64,000 bases of DNA from Fretibacter rubidus (GCF_041429785.1 NZ_CP163423.1:1116001-1180000); one strand, 5' to 3'. Shown: positions 35,927-46,204, counted from the stretch's first letter. The notes: a model not told the origin generated them from the letters alone. Numbers and translations are program-made.

Positions 35927-36756
35927 TGGCGGATGATTTCCAAGAGGATCTGGATTTTGAAGCCGCAGACGATGCGGCGGATGTCGGCGAAGGCTTGCTG
36001 CTCGATATTGACGGCTATGAAGGGCCGCTGCATTTATTGCTAGAATTAGCCCGTAAACAAAAGGTCGATTTGGCACGGATTTCAATCCTCGATCTGGCCG
36101 AACAATATCTGGCCTTTATCAAGACAGCAGAAAACCTACGGATTGAGCTGGCGGCGGATTACCTCGTCATGGCGTCTTGGTTGGCCTATTTGAAATCGCG
36201 CCTGATTTTGCCCAAAGAGGGTAAAGACGAAGACCTCCCCGAAGAAGATGAATTGGCCGCGCATTTGGCCTTTCGTCTGCAACGCTTGGCCGCGATGCGA
36301 CGCGCCGCAGATGCTCTATTTCGCCTGCCAATCACAGGGATTGCCACCCAAGTGCGTGGTATGCCAGAGGGGCTACGCTCTCGCACGACGCCGTTATTTG
36401 AGGCCGAGCTGTTTGATATTCTAAAAGCTTACGGCGAGAGCCGCTCCAAAGCGACCATCCGTAATCACAAGCTTCCTAAGCCCAAAGTCATGAGCCTAGA
36501 GGATGCGCGTGCGCGTCTTCGCCGTGCCATGCTGTCCAGCCTCTCTAGCGGTATGGACAGCGATGGTTGGCAATCGCTCAACGCGCTGATGCCAGCCGCC
36601 AGTGATGTAGAGGAGGGCGTCCCTGTCAATTCCATTAAGGCTAGCTCGCTCCTCGCGGGATTAGAGCTTGCCAAAGAGGGCGAGCTAGAGCTGCGCCAAA
36701 CCAAAACTTTCGCGCCAATTTATGTGCGCGCTGCCACACGAAAGACAAGCGAGTAA
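35926..36756 (+). CDS. scpA: Segregation and condensation protein A
   Basis: Kleisin subunit of the SMC-ScpAB condensin. The 276 aa protein contains the conserved YEGPLHLLLELARKQKVDLARI N-terminal block split by no break, and the C-terminal winged-helix part. An acidic N-terminal tail of about 25 residues precedes the core. One-base overlap with nagZ; the scpB ATG follows after one base. Confidence 0.95.
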   Translation: MADDFQEDLDFEAADDAADVGEGLLLDIDGYEGPLHLLLELARKQKVDLARISILDLAEQYLAFIKTAENLRIELAADYLVMASWLAYLKSRLILPKEGKDEDLPEEDELAAHLAFRLQRLAAMRRAADALFRLPITGIATQVRGMPEGLRSRTTPLFEAELFDILKAYGESRSKATIRNHKLPKPKVMSLEDARARLRRAMLSSLSSGMDSDGWQSLNALMPAASDVEEGVPVNSIKASSLLAGLELAKEGELELRQTKTFAPIYVRAATRKTSE

Positions 36757-36757
36757 T

Positions 36758-37516
36758 ATGTCTGATAGTAAAAAAGACCGGGTCGAAACCGCCGCCGTCG
36801 GCATTGAAGACGGCGTGGTGAGCATCACAGAGCGCTTGCGCCAAAAAGGTGACGGCGACGCTGTCGACCGCGAGCTTCGCTTGTTGGAGGCGCTGTTATT
36901 TGCGGCAAGTGAGCCAATTGATGTGGAAACCCTGCGCGACCGTATGGGCGAAGATACCGATGTCGGCGCTTTGCTCGCACGACTAACGCGCGATTATGCG
37001 GGGCGGGGTATTAATTTGGTCACCGTTGGCGGACGCTGGCGTTTCCAAACCGCGCCTGATTTGGCGGGGCATTTGGTGGACGTCAAAGAAGCCCCGCGCA
37101 AGCTCTCGCGTGCCGCTTTAGAGACACTTGCGATTATCGCTTACCATCAACCCGTCACCCGCGCCGAGATCGAAGACGTGCGCGGTGTGGCTGTGTCCAA
37201 AGGCACGATTGATGTGCTGATGGAACTGGGTTGGGTGCGTCTGCGCGGACGTCGCCGCACACCGGGTCGGCCTGTCACTTACGGCACGTCGGACGGATTT
37301 TTAGCGCATTTTAATCTGGAGCAAATCTCTGATTTGCCCGGTCGCGAAGACCTTAAAGCCGCTGGCCTGCTTGATCCGCGCTTGCCCAAAGATTTCGAAA
37401 TGCCAAGCCCCATGGAAATGGACGACCTGCGTATCGACGAAGACCCGCTAGAGGATGATGACGACCAACCTGAATTTTTCGAGGACTTTATTGGGGATGA
37501 AGAAGGCGATGATTAG
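36758..37516 (+). CDS. scpB: Segregation and condensation protein B
   Basis: Winged-helix dimer that binds the kleisin in the SMC-ScpAB complex. The 252 aa protein has the two winged helices (LRLLEALLFAASEPID, then LSRAALETLAIIAYHQPVTR with the following GVAVSKGTIDVLM) and an acidic Asp/Glu-rich C-terminal tail. The start at 36758 is a clean ATG right after scpA. tatABC, common neighbours downstream, are absent; a palindromic element starts 33 bases after its stop. Confidence 0.95.
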   Translation: MSDSKKDRVETAAVGIEDGVVSITERLRQKGDGDAVDRELRLLEALLFAASEPIDVETLRDRMGEDTDVGALLARLTRDYAGRGINLVTVGGRWRFQTAPDLAGHLVDVKEAPRKLSRAALETLAIIAYHQPVTRAEIEDVRGVAVSKGTIDVLMELGWVRLRGRRRTPGRPVTYGTSDGFLAHFNLEQISDLPGREDLKAAGLLDPRLPKDFEMPSPMEMDDLRIDEDPLEDDDDQPEFFEDFIGDEEGDD

Positions 37517-37548
37517 GGGCTAAATTTCGGTCTGTCTTTTAATTGATT

Positions 37549-37673
37549 GTCATTCCGCCGCGGCAAAGCAGCCTAGAATTCATGTTATTGTTTCACGGCT
37601 ATTTTTAAACTTTGTTTTGCGTAGGCCCTGCCCGATATGGTTTCCAGGTGGACTGCGTCCACGTCGGAATGAC
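37549..37673. repeat. Family A palindromic element, full copy (125 bp)
   Basis: Begins gtcattccgccgc and ends acgtcggaatgac, with an inner aattcatg/atggtttcc pair. It is more diverged than the 11610 and 41109 copies but has the same length and layout. Confidence 0.8.
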
Positions 37674-37684
37674 AATATTTGTCG

Positions 37685-37760
37685 CGGGTATCTATGCGAT
37701 GAGCATTCGTCCTGACGCAATGATGACACATGGATCACCGAGACAGGCTCGGTGATGACG
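37685..37760. repeat. Family B palindromic element, partial
   Basis: Retains the end of the left arm (cgggtatctatgcg) and a full right arm (atggatcaccgagacaggctcggtgatgac). It lies 12 bases after the family A copy, so the 296-base gap between scpB and the porin gene is mostly repeat. Confidence 0.75.
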
Positions 37761-37812
37761 GACTGCTTTGACCCTGCTTTTTCTTCGCTAAAATTGGAAT
37801 AATGATGGTTGC

Positions 37813-38631
37813 TTACCACTTATTGCTATCAAACTTTCGCGATACACTCAGCCCAGCAAACAGGCCGTTTTTCGACCCGTCTGATGCGTTTAAAATCGGG
37901 CTATCTTCCGCCTCATCTGTGAACCAGCGGTAGGAGCCGATGAGGCTTATGGCGTATTGGTCCTTTATTTCGACCCAGCTGACAATGCCGAGCGAGTAGC
38001 CGTAAATGCCAGCACCCGCGTCATAAGTAGTGAGGCCAGAGCTGGCGGCTTGAGCATTTGTGACGCTAAAGAAGCTGTCATTATGCGCGCCGCTGCCCCA
38101 ACTGACCGTAGCGGAGGGCTGAATGGCAAAATTACCAACGCGGTAAAACGTACCGATAGAGGCATCCACGGTCAGCCCGTCATGGCCACCTGCGAAGTCT
38201 TGGGCCGCGTCAAGGCGCAGGCCAACAGGGCCAATTGTCGTGCGGATGTAACCGCCTGCCAAAATACTGGCGTCAACATCGTCAAATCCGATCAAATTGA
38301 CGCTATCAGAGCTGTCGCGACCGCGTTGATAGGAGACAGTTGGTCCTGCGCGGAGCGACCATTTGCCAAAGCCTTCGCCAGTGCCCGCCTCAATCGCGCG
38401 GTAGGACAGCGCCGTGCCGAACAGGTCAAAACCTTTGATGTTTTCAAAGCTAAGATAGGGCAGGGCTGTCACTGTCTCATTCGCCGCGCCTAAGTAGTCT
38501 GAGGATAGTAACGCTGTCGCCCCAATATAGCCCGTGCCCGCTGTGTCGCTGGGCATGGGGTCTGCGATTTGGGCAAACGCTGGCGCGCTCGCAAAGCTTA
38601 AGATGGTGGTGGTAAAAATGATACGAAACAT
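37813..38631 (-). CDS. MipA/OmpV family outer-membrane protein
   Basis: A 272 aa protein with a signal peptide ending AFAQ and a beta-barrel pattern of alternating residues. The start IGATALLSSDYLGAANETVTALPYLSFE is typical of MipA/OmpV proteins, and the chain ends in an aromatic residue (W). Relatives are involved in murein scaffolding or osmotic and antibiotic responses; its role here is unknown. The ATG at 38631 has a GGGGAG Shine-Dalgarno; an upstream ATG would spoil the signal peptide. It is convergent with scpB across a repeat. Confidence 0.85.
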   Translation of the reverse strand: MFRIIFTTTILSFASAPAFAQIADPMPSDTAGTGYIGATALLSSDYLGAANETVTALPYLSFENIKGFDLFGTALSYRAIEAGTGEGFGKWSLRAGPTVSYQRGRDSSDSVNLIGFDDVDASILAGGYIRTTIGPVGLRLDAAQDFAGGHDGLTVDASIGTFYRVGNFAIQPSATVSWGSGAHNDSFFSVTNAQAASSGLTTYDAGAGIYGYSLGIVSWVEIKDQYAISLIGSYRWFTDEAEDSPILNASDGSKNGLFAGLSVSRKFDSNKW

Positions 38632-38856
38632 GACGGCTCCCCTATGTCTGTATTTTGCATAAGCAGAGCGGCCATCACGCACTAGTCACGTTCGCGCGAG
38701 AATAGGGTCGGTCGTTTTCGACGCTTGTAAACCCTAAAGGATATTTTTTGTTTATCAGTTGAAATCGGTTGTCTGTCCTATAGATAGAGGGGACTTAATT
38801 TCCCATCTGATGTCGCCATTATAGGGGCGACATGACTTGCCCGAAAGCTGATAAAC

Positions 38857-41043
38857 ATGAGCACAACAACACCCGACATTATCTATACTATCGTTGACGA
38901 AGCGCCAGAGCTTGCGCGGAACTCGCTACTGCCCATTATTAGCGCCTTTGCGGGTGCGGCAGGCATCAATGTACAGACGCGGGACATATCGTTGGCGGGT
39001 CGGATATTATCCTTATTCTCAAACCTTTTATCAGATGAGCAGCGCGTCACGGATGACTTGGCGGCCCTTGGTGAGTTGGTGAAAACGCCTGATGCCAATG
39101 TCATTAAACTGCCCAATATTTCGGCCTCTGTGCCGCAATTACAAGAAGCAATCACTGAGCTTCAGTCCCAAGGCTTTCCCATCCCAGATTATCCGCGCGA
39201 CCCGAAAACGGATACAGAGAAATCTGTACGGGCCAAATATGACGGCATCAAAGGCTCCGCGGTGAACCCTGTCCTGCGCGAAGGTAATTCTGATCGCCGC
39301 TCTGCCAAAGCGGTCAAAGCTTATGCTAAATTAAATCCACACCGCATGGGCGATTGGACAAAAGATAATAAAACAACGGTCGCGTCCATGCCGGGCCATG
39401 ATTTCTTTGCCAATGAAAAATCAGTGACGATTACTGCGGCCCAAGCGGGCGGCGCGAAAATTATTCATACGGATAAAGACGGCAAAACCACCGTTTTAAA
39501 AGACGGGCTATCATATGAAGACGGCACAATCGTTGACGGCACATTTATGTCCGCCAAGGCGCTTCGCACTTACATCAAAGACGAAGTCGCCTCCACACCG
39601 CCCGGTGTGTTGTTTTCTGTCCACCTGAAAGCGACGATGATGAAAGTGTCTGACCCGATTATCTTCGGGCACTTTGTCTCTGTTTATCTCGAAGACTTCC
39701 TTGGCAAACACGGTAGCGCGATTGATTTCAACCCGAACTCTGGCATCGGCACATTGGAAAAACTCATTGCGGGCAATGCAGAGATGGAAGCGGATTTAAA
39801 GGCTGCGCTTGCGTCTAAGCCGCCACTTTATATGGTCAATTCCGACAAAGGTATTACCAATCTTCACGTCTCATCGGACGTCATTATTGACGCGTCTATG
39901 CCGGCGGTGATTAAGGCGGGCGGTATTGGCTGGGGCCCTGACGGAGAACCCGCCAACACCAAGTGCTGTATTCCTGATAATTGCTACGCACCCGTATATG
40001 ACGAAACGGTGGAGTTTTTCAAAACGAACGGCAAGCTTGACGTCACGACATGCGGCGCGGTGTCCAATGTGGGCTTAATGGCGCAAAAGGCCGAAGAATA
40101 CGGCTCCCACCCCACCACCTTTACGGCCAACGCAGACGGCACTATCTCTATCGTGCTTGATAACGGCGAGACGATTATCAGCCACGACGTCGAAGCGGGT
40201 GATATCTGGCGCTCTTGCACCGCCAAGAAAGCGCCGATTTTAGATTGGATTAAGCTCGGCATTGAGCGTGCTGATGCAACAGGTTTGGCCGCGTTTTGGC
40301 TGGACGAGAACCGCGCCCATGACGCAGAGCTCATCAAATATATCAAGCCTGCCTTGGCGGATGCTGGCAAAGACATCCCCATCATGGCCCCGCGCGCGGC
40401 GACCCGCTTCACGCTAGAGGAAATGACGAAAGGCCATGACGTTGTGACCATCACGGGCAATGTGTTGCGCGATTATCTGACCGATCTTTTCCCAATTCTG
40501 GAATTAGGGACATCGGCGAAAATGCTGTCTATTGTTAAATTGATGAACGGCGGCGGCTTGTTTGAAACAGGGGCCGGCGGCTCTGCGCCTAAACATGTCG
40601 AGCAGCTACAAGAAGAAAACCATTTGCGCTGGGACAGCCTCGGCGAATTTTGCGCGCTGGGCGAAAGCTTCAATTTCCTTGCCACGAAAGACCGTCCAAA
40701 GGCGGCGATTTTAGGCGACGCCGTTGAACGCGCGACGCAAATCCTTCTGGTCGAGGGGCATTCTCCGGGCCGTAAGGTCGGGGATAATGATAACCGCTCG
40801 TCACATTACTGGTTCGCGCGCTACTGGGCCGAAGCCATTGCGTCGCAATATAAAGATGCGGATTTAAAAGCGCATTTTTCAAAAATCGCTACGGAACTCG
40901 CAGAGAATGAAGACACGATTTTGGCAGAATTGAAGGCTGACGAAGGCAAGCCCGCCGATATGGGCGGCTATTACCACGCAGACGCCGATAAAGTCACAGC
41001 GATTATGCGCCCGTCAAAGACGCTAAACGCGATTATTGGCTAG
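38857..41043 (+). CDS. NADP-dependent isocitrate dehydrogenase, monomeric type
   Basis: A 728 aa monomeric-type isocitrate dehydrogenase, catalysing oxidative decarboxylation of isocitrate in the TCA cycle. It shows the monomeric family N-terminus [20 protein letters not shown], and the segments [29 protein letters not shown] and [12 protein letters not shown]. It is full length. It shares no visible homology with the dimeric enzyme encoded 895 bases downstream on the other strand. It is monocistronic. Confidence 0.95.
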   Translation: MSTTTPDIIYTIVDEAPELARNSLLPIISAFAGAAGINVQTRDISLAGRILSLFSNLLSDEQRVTDDLAALGELVKTPDANVIKLPNISASVPQLQEAITELQSQGFPIPDYPRDPKTDTEKSVRAKYDGIKGSAVNPVLREGNSDRRSAKAVKAYAKLNPHRMGDWTKDNKTTVASMPGHDFFANEKSVTITAAQAGGAKIIHTDKDGKTTVLKDGLSYEDGTIVDGTFMSAKALRTYIKDEVASTPPGVLFSVHLKATMMKVSDPIIFGHFVSVYLEDFLGKHGSAIDFNPNSGIGTLEKLIAGNAEMEADLKAALASKPPLYMVNSDKGITNLHVSSDVIIDASMPAVIKAGGIGWGPDGEPANTKCCIPDNCYAPVYDETVEFFKTNGKLDVTTCGAVSNVGLMAQKAEEYGSHPTTFTANADGTISIVLDNGETIISHDVEAGDIWRSCTAKKAPILDWIKLGIERADATGLAAFWLDENRAHDAELIKYIKPALADAGKDIPIMAPRAATRFTLEEMTKGHDVVTITGNVLRDYLTDLFPILELGTSAKMLSIVKLMNGGGLFETGAGGSAPKHVEQLQEENHLRWDSLGEFCALGESFNFLATKDRPKAAILGDAVERATQILLVEGHSPGRKVGDNDNRSSHYWFARYWAEAIASQYKDADLKAHFSKIATELAENEDTILAELKADEGKPADMGGYYHADADKVTAIMRPSKTLNAIIG

Positions 41044-41108
41044 GGTCCGCCGAGCAGCATTCTGGATGCGCGCGTTTCTAACGTGCAAAAGCCCTATTTA
41101 TTATACAC

Positions 41109-41236
41109 GTCATTCCGTCGCGACACAGTCGCCCGGAACCCATGCCGTGCTGTGTCCACGAGATAACGAGGTTTGTGTCTTGCCGTAAAATTACGACATG
41201 GTTTCCGGGCGCCCCTGCGGGCCGCGTCGGAATGAC
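41109..41236. repeat. Family A palindromic element, full copy (128 bp)
   Basis: Begins gtcattccgtcgc, has cccggaacccatg and catggtttccggg as the inner pair, and ends gcgtcggaatgac, the same ends as the 11610 copy. Confidence 0.85.
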
Positions 41237-41261
41237 ATCAAAAGTATTTTTCTAGTAATTT

Positions 41262-41771
41262 CTATAATTCGCTGAAATTAAGTAATTGTTCTATTTCGTT
41301 TTCTGAAATTGTTAAGCCACTGCTTGATGTTAAAAAATCGAAATCTTCCAATGAATTAAGTAAGCTATCTCGCCTCAGGGCATATTCCTCTATCATATCT
41401 CCAAGGGCGTCATAGTTTTCAATGAAATTGCAATAGCTTACCAATGCTAACTTCACTTCATACAAGCTATACATAAAATGTTGAGAGTCGACTTTGCATC
41501 TATCAATGCAATATTCGATAGTTTTCTGTGCTTCATTAAGGGAAGAAACAATTGCAACTTCGTGATAAAGGTCGTGATTTTCGAGGAAGTTTACCTGATT
41601 GACGATAAAATTTCGGACTGAAAATAATGCTGTAAGTGTAGCCCGATAATTTTGATCGTTATCGGAAGTTTCCTTTTTATCTCTCCAAGTCTGTAAAACC
41701 GCATTTCCCAATAATGTGAAAACTACGGTTAGGAAGGCAATACAAACAGTAAGAAGCGTTTCAGATAACAT
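41262..41771 (-). CDS. Hypothetical membrane-anchored protein
   Basis: A 169 aa protein with one N-terminal membrane helix (starting MLSETLLTVCIAFLTVVFTLLG) followed by a long helical, acidic cytoplasmic part with possible coiled coil. Start 41771 has TAGGA 6 bases upstream. A longer frame starts at 41816, but that ATG lies inside the palindromic repeat, so it is probably not used. It is notably A+T-rich and flanked on both sides by repeat elements (41109-41236 and 41812-41906). No family recognised. Confidence 0.6.
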   Translation of the reverse strand: MLSETLLTVCIAFLTVVFTLLGNAVLQTWRDKKETSDNDQNYRATLTALFSVRNFIVNQVNFLENHDLYHEVAIVSSLNEAQKTIEYCIDRCKVDSQHFMYSLYEVKLALVSYCNFIENYDALGDMIEEYALRRDSLLNSLEDFDFLTSSSGLTISENEIEQLLNFSEL

Positions 41772-41811
41772 TTCGATCCTACATTTTAATTCCGCCTCAT
41801 CCACAATCGGC

Positions 41812-41906
41812 GTCATGCCCGACCTTGTGTCGGGTATCCATGCGGCAAAGAATCGCTCTGATGCACCGACGACACGTAGATCACCGACCCAAGGTCGGTG
41901 ATGACG
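41812..41906. repeat. Family B palindromic element, full copy (95 bp)
   Basis: Left arm gtcatgcccgaccttgtgtcgggtatccatg and right arm ending aaggtcggtgatgac. Its left end overlaps the extended N-terminal frame of the neighbouring membrane-protein gene. Confidence 0.8.
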
Positions 41907-41937
41907 CGTTAATTGGCCTCAGGGGGTCTCTTGAAGC

Positions 41938-43149
41938 CTATGTCATCTTCCGTTCAAAGTTCTCGGCAATGGCCTCAAGGTAACCTGTTGTCGTCAGCCA
42001 GCCTTGCTGCGCGCCAACGAGGAGCGCCAAGTCTTTTGTCATTTGGCCGCCTTCAATGGTTTCTTTTACCGTGGCTTCTAGGCCCGTTGCAAACTTTGCC
42101 AGCGCTTCATTGTCATCAAGCTTGGCGCGGTGGGCGAGGCCCCGAGTCCAAGCGTAAATGGACGCGGTGGAGTTGGTCGACGTGCTTTCGCCTTTTTGGT
42201 GGTTGCGGTAGTGACGGGTCACTGTGCCGTGGGCGGCTTCGGCCTCCATGGTCTTTCCGTCTGGCGTCAGCAGGAATGACGTCATCAGACCGAGCGAGCC
42301 AAAGCCTTGCGCAACAGTGTCTGATTGCACATCACCGTCATAGTTTTTACAAGCCCAAATGTAACCGCCAGACCATTTCATGGCTGCCGCAACCATATCG
42401 TCAATTAAGCGGTGCTGATATTCGCCGCCAAATTCCGCGAATTGATCAGCAAATTCCGCGTCATAAACTTCTTGGAATAGGTCTTTGAAACGACCGTCGT
42501 ATTTTTTCAAAATTGTATTTTTGGTCGAGAGGTAAACAGGCCACTTGCGTGTCAGGCCATAGTTAAAAGTCGCGCGCGCAAAATCACGGATGGACTGGTC
42601 CAGATTATACATGCCCATGGCCACGCCCGCTTCGGGGAAATCAAAGACTTCGCGCTCTATCGTTTCGCCGTTTTCGCCTTCCCATTTCATGGTCAGCTTG
42701 CCCGCTGAGGGGACAAGGAAATCTGTCGCTTTATATTGGTCACCAAAGGCATGGCGTCCAATCACGATGGGCTGTGTCCAACCGGGCACAAGGCGCGGGA
42801 TATTGTTACAGATGATGGGTTCGCGAAAGACAACACCGCCGAGGATATTACGGATCGTACCGTTCGGGCTGCGCCACATTTTCTTAAGGTCAAATTCTTC
42901 GACGCGCTGCTCATCCGGGGTGATGGTGGCGCATTTAATACCGACATTGTGCTTTTTAATGGCGTTGGCGGCGTCGACTGTGATTTGGTCATTCGTCGCG
43001 TCACGGCTTTGGATAGAGAGATCATAATCCAAAAGTTCAATATCCAGATAAGGCAGAATAAGGCGCTCTTTGATCATATCCCACATGATGCGAGTCATTT
43101 CGTCGCCGTTCATATCCACAACAGGATTATTTACCTTGATTTTAGCCAT
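41938..43149 (-). CDS. icd: NADP-dependent isocitrate dehydrogenase, dimeric type
   Basis: A 403 aa isocitrate dehydrogenase of the dimeric, eukaryote-like class, with [40 protein letters not shown] and [11 protein letters not shown] among the substrate and NADP motifs. The ATG at 43149 has an AGAGGT Shine-Dalgarno; an ATG at 43293 gives an implausible leader. It is divergent from trmJ (101 bases), a frequent alphaproteobacterial arrangement. It faces the monomeric enzyme, making two unrelated enzymes for one TCA step. Confidence 0.96.
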   Translation of the reverse strand: MAKIKVNNPVVDMNGDEMTRIMWDMIKERLILPYLDIELLDYDLSIQSRDATNDQITVDAANAIKKHNVGIKCATITPDEQRVEEFDLKKMWRSPNGTIRNILGGVVFREPIICNNIPRLVPGWTQPIVIGRHAFGDQYKATDFLVPSAGKLTMKWEGENGETIEREVFDFPEAGVAMGMYNLDQSIRDFARATFNYGLTRKWPVYLSTKNTILKKYDGRFKDLFQEVYDAEFADQFAEFGGEYQHRLIDDMVAAAMKWSGGYIWACKNYDGDVQSDTVAQGFGSLGLMTSFLLTPDGKTMEAEAAHGTVTRHYRNHQKGESTSTNSTASIYAWTRGLAHRAKLDDNEALAKFATGLEATVKETIEGGQMTKDLALLVGAQQGWLTTTGYLEAIAENFERKMT

Positions 43150-43250
43150 GTTTACCTCTGTAACGCGTGTGTAAATTTCAGCGGTGTCTACCGCCTTTTG
43201 CAGCACATAACAAGTATAGGTCATGCAAAGACCGTAACGGGAAACAGGCA

Positions 43251-44084
43251 ATGGGAAAAACAACAAAAGACCAATTAGGCAAGGTCGTGGCAAAGCCGGT
43301 TACGGCGGGCGATATTCCCGCTGTAATCTTGGTGCGACCTCAACTGGGTGAAAATATCGGGGCGGCCTGTCGCGCCATGTTAAACTTTGGCCTGACAGAA
43401 TTGCGCTTGGTTGCCCCGCGTGACGGTTGGCCCAATCCAGCGGCGGATGCCTTGGCGGCAGGTGCGATTGATGTGCTGAATAATGCCAAGCTTTATCCCG
43501 ACACAGAATCGGCGCTGGCTGATATCAATTACTGCTTGGCCGCCACCGCGCGCCGCCGTGAAATGGAACTGCCCGTAGTCGGCACAGATGTTGTCGGCGG
43601 TGAGTTGAGGTCCGAAATTGCACAGGGTCGACGCACGGCCATAATGTTTGGGCCAGAAAAGGCGGGTCTGACCAATGATGATGTGGTGCTGGCCGATGCC
43701 ATTATCACCTATCCGATTAATCCCGCATTTCAGTCCTTGAACCTCGCCCAGGCCGTGGGAGTGTTTAGCTATATCTGGGCAGCGTCAGAATCCACCGCGC
43801 CGCCGCCTGTGTTTGATGACGTACAATCCGCGCCCGCCAAGCGCGAAGATTTGGTGCGCATGTTTGAACATCTAGAGGACGAATTATCAAAAGCGGGCTT
43901 TTTCTTCCCGACAACCAAGACTGACCTGATGCGCCGCAATATTCGCGCGCCGTTCACACGGGCCAAAATGACAGAACAAGAAGTGCGCACCATGCGCGGC
44001 ATGATTAAAGCGCTGGCCAAAGGGCGCGGGGTTGCGCATCAGGCCCAAAACGCTAAAAGCGCGCCGAAGGATAAGGACACATAA
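43251..44084 (+). CDS. trmJ: TrmJ-type tRNA methyltransferase (SPOUT)
   Basis: A 277 aa SPOUT-fold enzyme. TrmJ methylates the ribose at position 32 of tRNAs. The trefoil-knot motifs are visible: [30 protein letters not shown] and [13 protein letters not shown]. The ATG at 43251 has an ACAGG Shine-Dalgarno; an earlier frame start at 43167 is unlikely. Its stop shares a base with the next gene's ATG. The C-terminal extension is basic. Confidence 0.9.
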   Translation: MGKTTKDQLGKVVAKPVTAGDIPAVILVRPQLGENIGAACRAMLNFGLTELRLVAPRDGWPNPAADALAAGAIDVLNNAKLYPDTESALADINYCLAATARRREMELPVVGTDVVGGELRSEIAQGRRTAIMFGPEKAGLTNDDVVLADAIITYPINPAFQSLNLAQAVGVFSYIWAASESTAPPPVFDDVQSAPAKREDLVRMFEHLEDELSKAGFFFPTTKTDLMRRNIRAPFTRAKMTEQEVRTMRGMIKALAKGRGVAHQAQNAKSAPKDKDT

Positions 44085-44392
44085 TGCTCGGAAAATATTC
44101 AAAATTTGTCGGTTATGCCTGTATTATTATGGCAGCGATTGCCGGGTTTAAACTCGCCTCTGCGGTATTAATTCCGCTGCTAGCGCTGGTCTCGACATTG
44201 TTCATGGTGCGGTCCCGCATGGATATTAGCAAGACAGAACGTCGCCACGCGCCGCCCAACCGCCTTATTGAAGGCGCATTTTTATTCGCAACGCAATTAA
44301 TGATTATCTTCATTGCTTATTTGCTCGGTTATTTCGCGGGTTCAGAAGGCGGGGCCTATTTCGTTGACTTTATGTCGGGTAATCGCGGATAG
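44084..44392 (+). CDS. Small membrane protein
   Basis: A 102 aa protein with three predicted hydrophobic segments (about residues 9-25, 28-42 and 66-86) and a basic loop RSRMDISKTERRHAP between them. It is coupled to trmJ by a one-base overlap and is convergent with rarD, leaving one base between stops. I do not recognise a family. Confidence 0.65.
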   Translation: MLGKYSKFVGYACIIMAAIAGFKLASAVLIPLLALVSTLFMVRSRMDISKTERRHAPPNRLIEGAFLFATQLMIIFIAYLLGYFAGSEGGAYFVDFMSGNRG

Positions 44393-44393
44393 G

Positions 44394-45320
44394 CTAGGCA
44401 ATTGGTGCGGGCCGCTTTCGTAGGCCGTCCCACATGAACATCAACACCGCGATCCAAATAAAGCCAAAACATAATGCGTGAGCGCGAGTAAACGGCTCGC
44501 CGTAATAAAGGCCGCAGCAAAACTGCAAGGTCGGGCCGATGAATTGCAAAAATCCCAGCGTGGACAGTTTTAATTTGCGCGCCGCCACCGCAAAGCAGAG
44601 CAACGGCAGCACAGTTATGGGGCCAGCCGCTAGCATCAATAGCGATATAGACAGCCCGCCGTGATTTGGCGCAGGGCCAAAGACAATGGTGCCCGTCTGT
44701 CCCAGATATATGAGGTATCCAATCGCTGCGGGTAGCAGGACAATTGTCTCGACTAGCAAGCCCGGCATAGCGCCGACGTCGACTTGTTTGCGGATGACGC
44801 CGTAGAGTCCAAAGCTACAGGCGAGAAACAGCGATATGCCTGGAAAAACACCGCCGTAAACGGCCAGTATCGTGACGCCAATAACGGCGAAGACCACGGC
44901 TAAAATTTGAAGCTTTGATAGTCTTTCACCAAAAAACATGACACCAACCAGCACGTAGAGCAGGGGGTTGATATAATAGCCAAGGCTGGCTTGGAAAATC
45001 TGGTCAATCTGTATGGCCCAAATATACATGCCCCAATTTGCCGCCAGCGCGATAGCGGCAATGAACAGCCAGAATAGCATTTTCGGGTTCTTAAAGACCC
45101 GCCCCACGTCAGGGAATTGCCGCCGTGCCGCGATAATCAAAAGCCCAAAAGGGACAGACCATAATATGCGGTGCGCGAGGATTTCCAGCGCGCCGACTTC
45201 CTCGGTCATTTTGAAATAAATGGGAAAGAACCCCCATATCGTATAGGCCGCTATGCCCGCCAGAAGACCATGGCTCCAGACGGATGTTTGGCTGTTATGT
45301 GGCGGCGAGGGGCTCATCAT
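44394..45320 (-). CDS. rarD: RarD-type EamA transporter
   Basis: A 308 aa ten-helix permease of the EamA/RarD type. The opening AGIAAYTIWGFFPIYFKM and the second-half FLQFIGPTLQFCCGLYYGEPFT are characteristic of RarD proteins. Substrate unknown (chloramphenicol-sensitivity protein in some organisms). It lies between trmJ and rpsD and is transcribed away from rpsD. Confidence 0.9.
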   Translation of the reverse strand: MMSPSPPHNSQTSVWSHGLLAGIAAYTIWGFFPIYFKMTEEVGALEILAHRILWSVPFGLLIIAARRQFPDVGRVFKNPKMLFWLFIAAIALAANWGMYIWAIQIDQIFQASLGYYINPLLYVLVGVMFFGERLSKLQILAVVFAVIGVTILAVYGGVFPGISLFLACSFGLYGVIRKQVDVGAMPGLLVETIVLLPAAIGYLIYLGQTGTIVFGPAPNHGGLSISLLMLAAGPITVLPLLCFAVAARKLKLSTLGFLQFIGPTLQFCCGLYYGEPFTRAHALCFGFIWIAVLMFMWDGLRKRPAPIA

Positions 45321-45385
45321 TTCGCTATGCGCCGTGACGGCGTGCTCGGCAAGCTGGATTTGGCTGTATTTTGCGCTATTTTGGC

Positions 45386-45437
45386 TTGACGCAACGGGCG
45401 TAAGCCTTAAAAGCCCGCTATCCCTTTTAGGGATTTT
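45386..45437 (+). promoter_or_regulatory. Candidate rpsD promoter and leader hairpin
   Basis: TTGACG (45386-45391) and TAAAAG (45408-45413) are 16 bases apart. The hairpin atccct/agggat with a T-run follows at 45420-45437, 84 bases before rpsD. It may be an attenuator or S4 autoregulatory leader; no gene on this strand lies upstream that would need a terminator. Confidence 0.4.
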
Positions 45438-45520
45438 TACGGGTTGGTGTGGTGCCGCCGTTTCTATCGCGATTTGAATAGGTCAAATCGCCGGGCCACG
45501 CTTTAAGAAAAGGGACAGCT

Positions 45521-46138
45521 ATGTCCAAACGTATTCAAGCCAAATATAAAATCGACCGCCGCATGGGTGAAAACATTTGGGGCCGCCCCAAGTCACCCGT
45601 TAATAAGCGCCCTTTCCCTCCGGGACAGCACGGCCAAGGTCGTAAGTCTAAGCTGTCTGATTTCGGTACACAGCTACGTGCCAAGCAAAAGCTGAAAGGT
45701 TACTACGGTAACATCCAAGAGAAACAGTTCCGCAACATCTATTTTGAAGCCACGCGTCAGCGCGGCGATACATCAGAGCAGTTGATCGGCCTTCTAGAGC
45801 GCCGTCTTGACGCCGTTGTTTACCGCGCGAAGTTCGTGCCAACTGTGTTTGCCGCGCGTCAGTTCGTCAATCACGGCCACGTCCTAGTCAACGGCAAGAA
45901 AGTCAATATCCCGTCTTACCGTTGTAAAGAAGGTGACGTGATTGAAGTGCGCGAAAAGTCACGCACAATGGCCCTTGTCCTCGAAGCGCTCGAATCGGCT
46001 GAACGTGATGTGCCAGAATATATTTCACTTGACCCCAAAGCGATGCAAGCGACATTCACGCGCATCCCAAGCTTTGACGAAGTACCCTATGCAGCGCAAA
46101 TGGAACCAAACCTCGTCGTCGAATTCTATTCACGCTAG
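45521..46138 (+). CDS. rpsD: 30S ribosomal protein S4
   Basis: Primary 16S rRNA-binding assembly protein of the small subunit. The 205 aa protein has [30 protein letters not shown] and the S4 RNA-binding domain with [15 protein letters not shown] and [16 protein letters not shown]. It stands alone here, as in other alphaproteobacteria, apart from the other S4-operon genes. A strong intrinsic terminator follows. Confidence 0.98.
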   Translation: MSKRIQAKYKIDRRMGENIWGRPKSPVNKRPFPPGQHGQGRKSKLSDFGTQLRAKQKLKGYYGNIQEKQFRNIYFEATRQRGDTSEQLIGLLERRLDAVVYRAKFVPTVFAARQFVNHGHVLVNGKKVNIPSYRCKEGDVIEVREKSRTMALVLEALESAERDVPEYISLDPKAMQATFTRIPSFDEVPYAAQMEPNLVVEFYSR

Positions 46139-46177
46139 TCATCTCGCTGAGTGGGGCGACAGTCTAAATATAAAAAA

Positions 46178-46204
46178 GCCCTCGCAAATGCGGGGGCTTT
46201 TTTT
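46178..46204 (+). terminator. Intrinsic terminator of rpsD
   Basis: Arms gccctcgc and gcgggggc pair around aaat and are followed by a T7 run. Confidence 0.9.
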
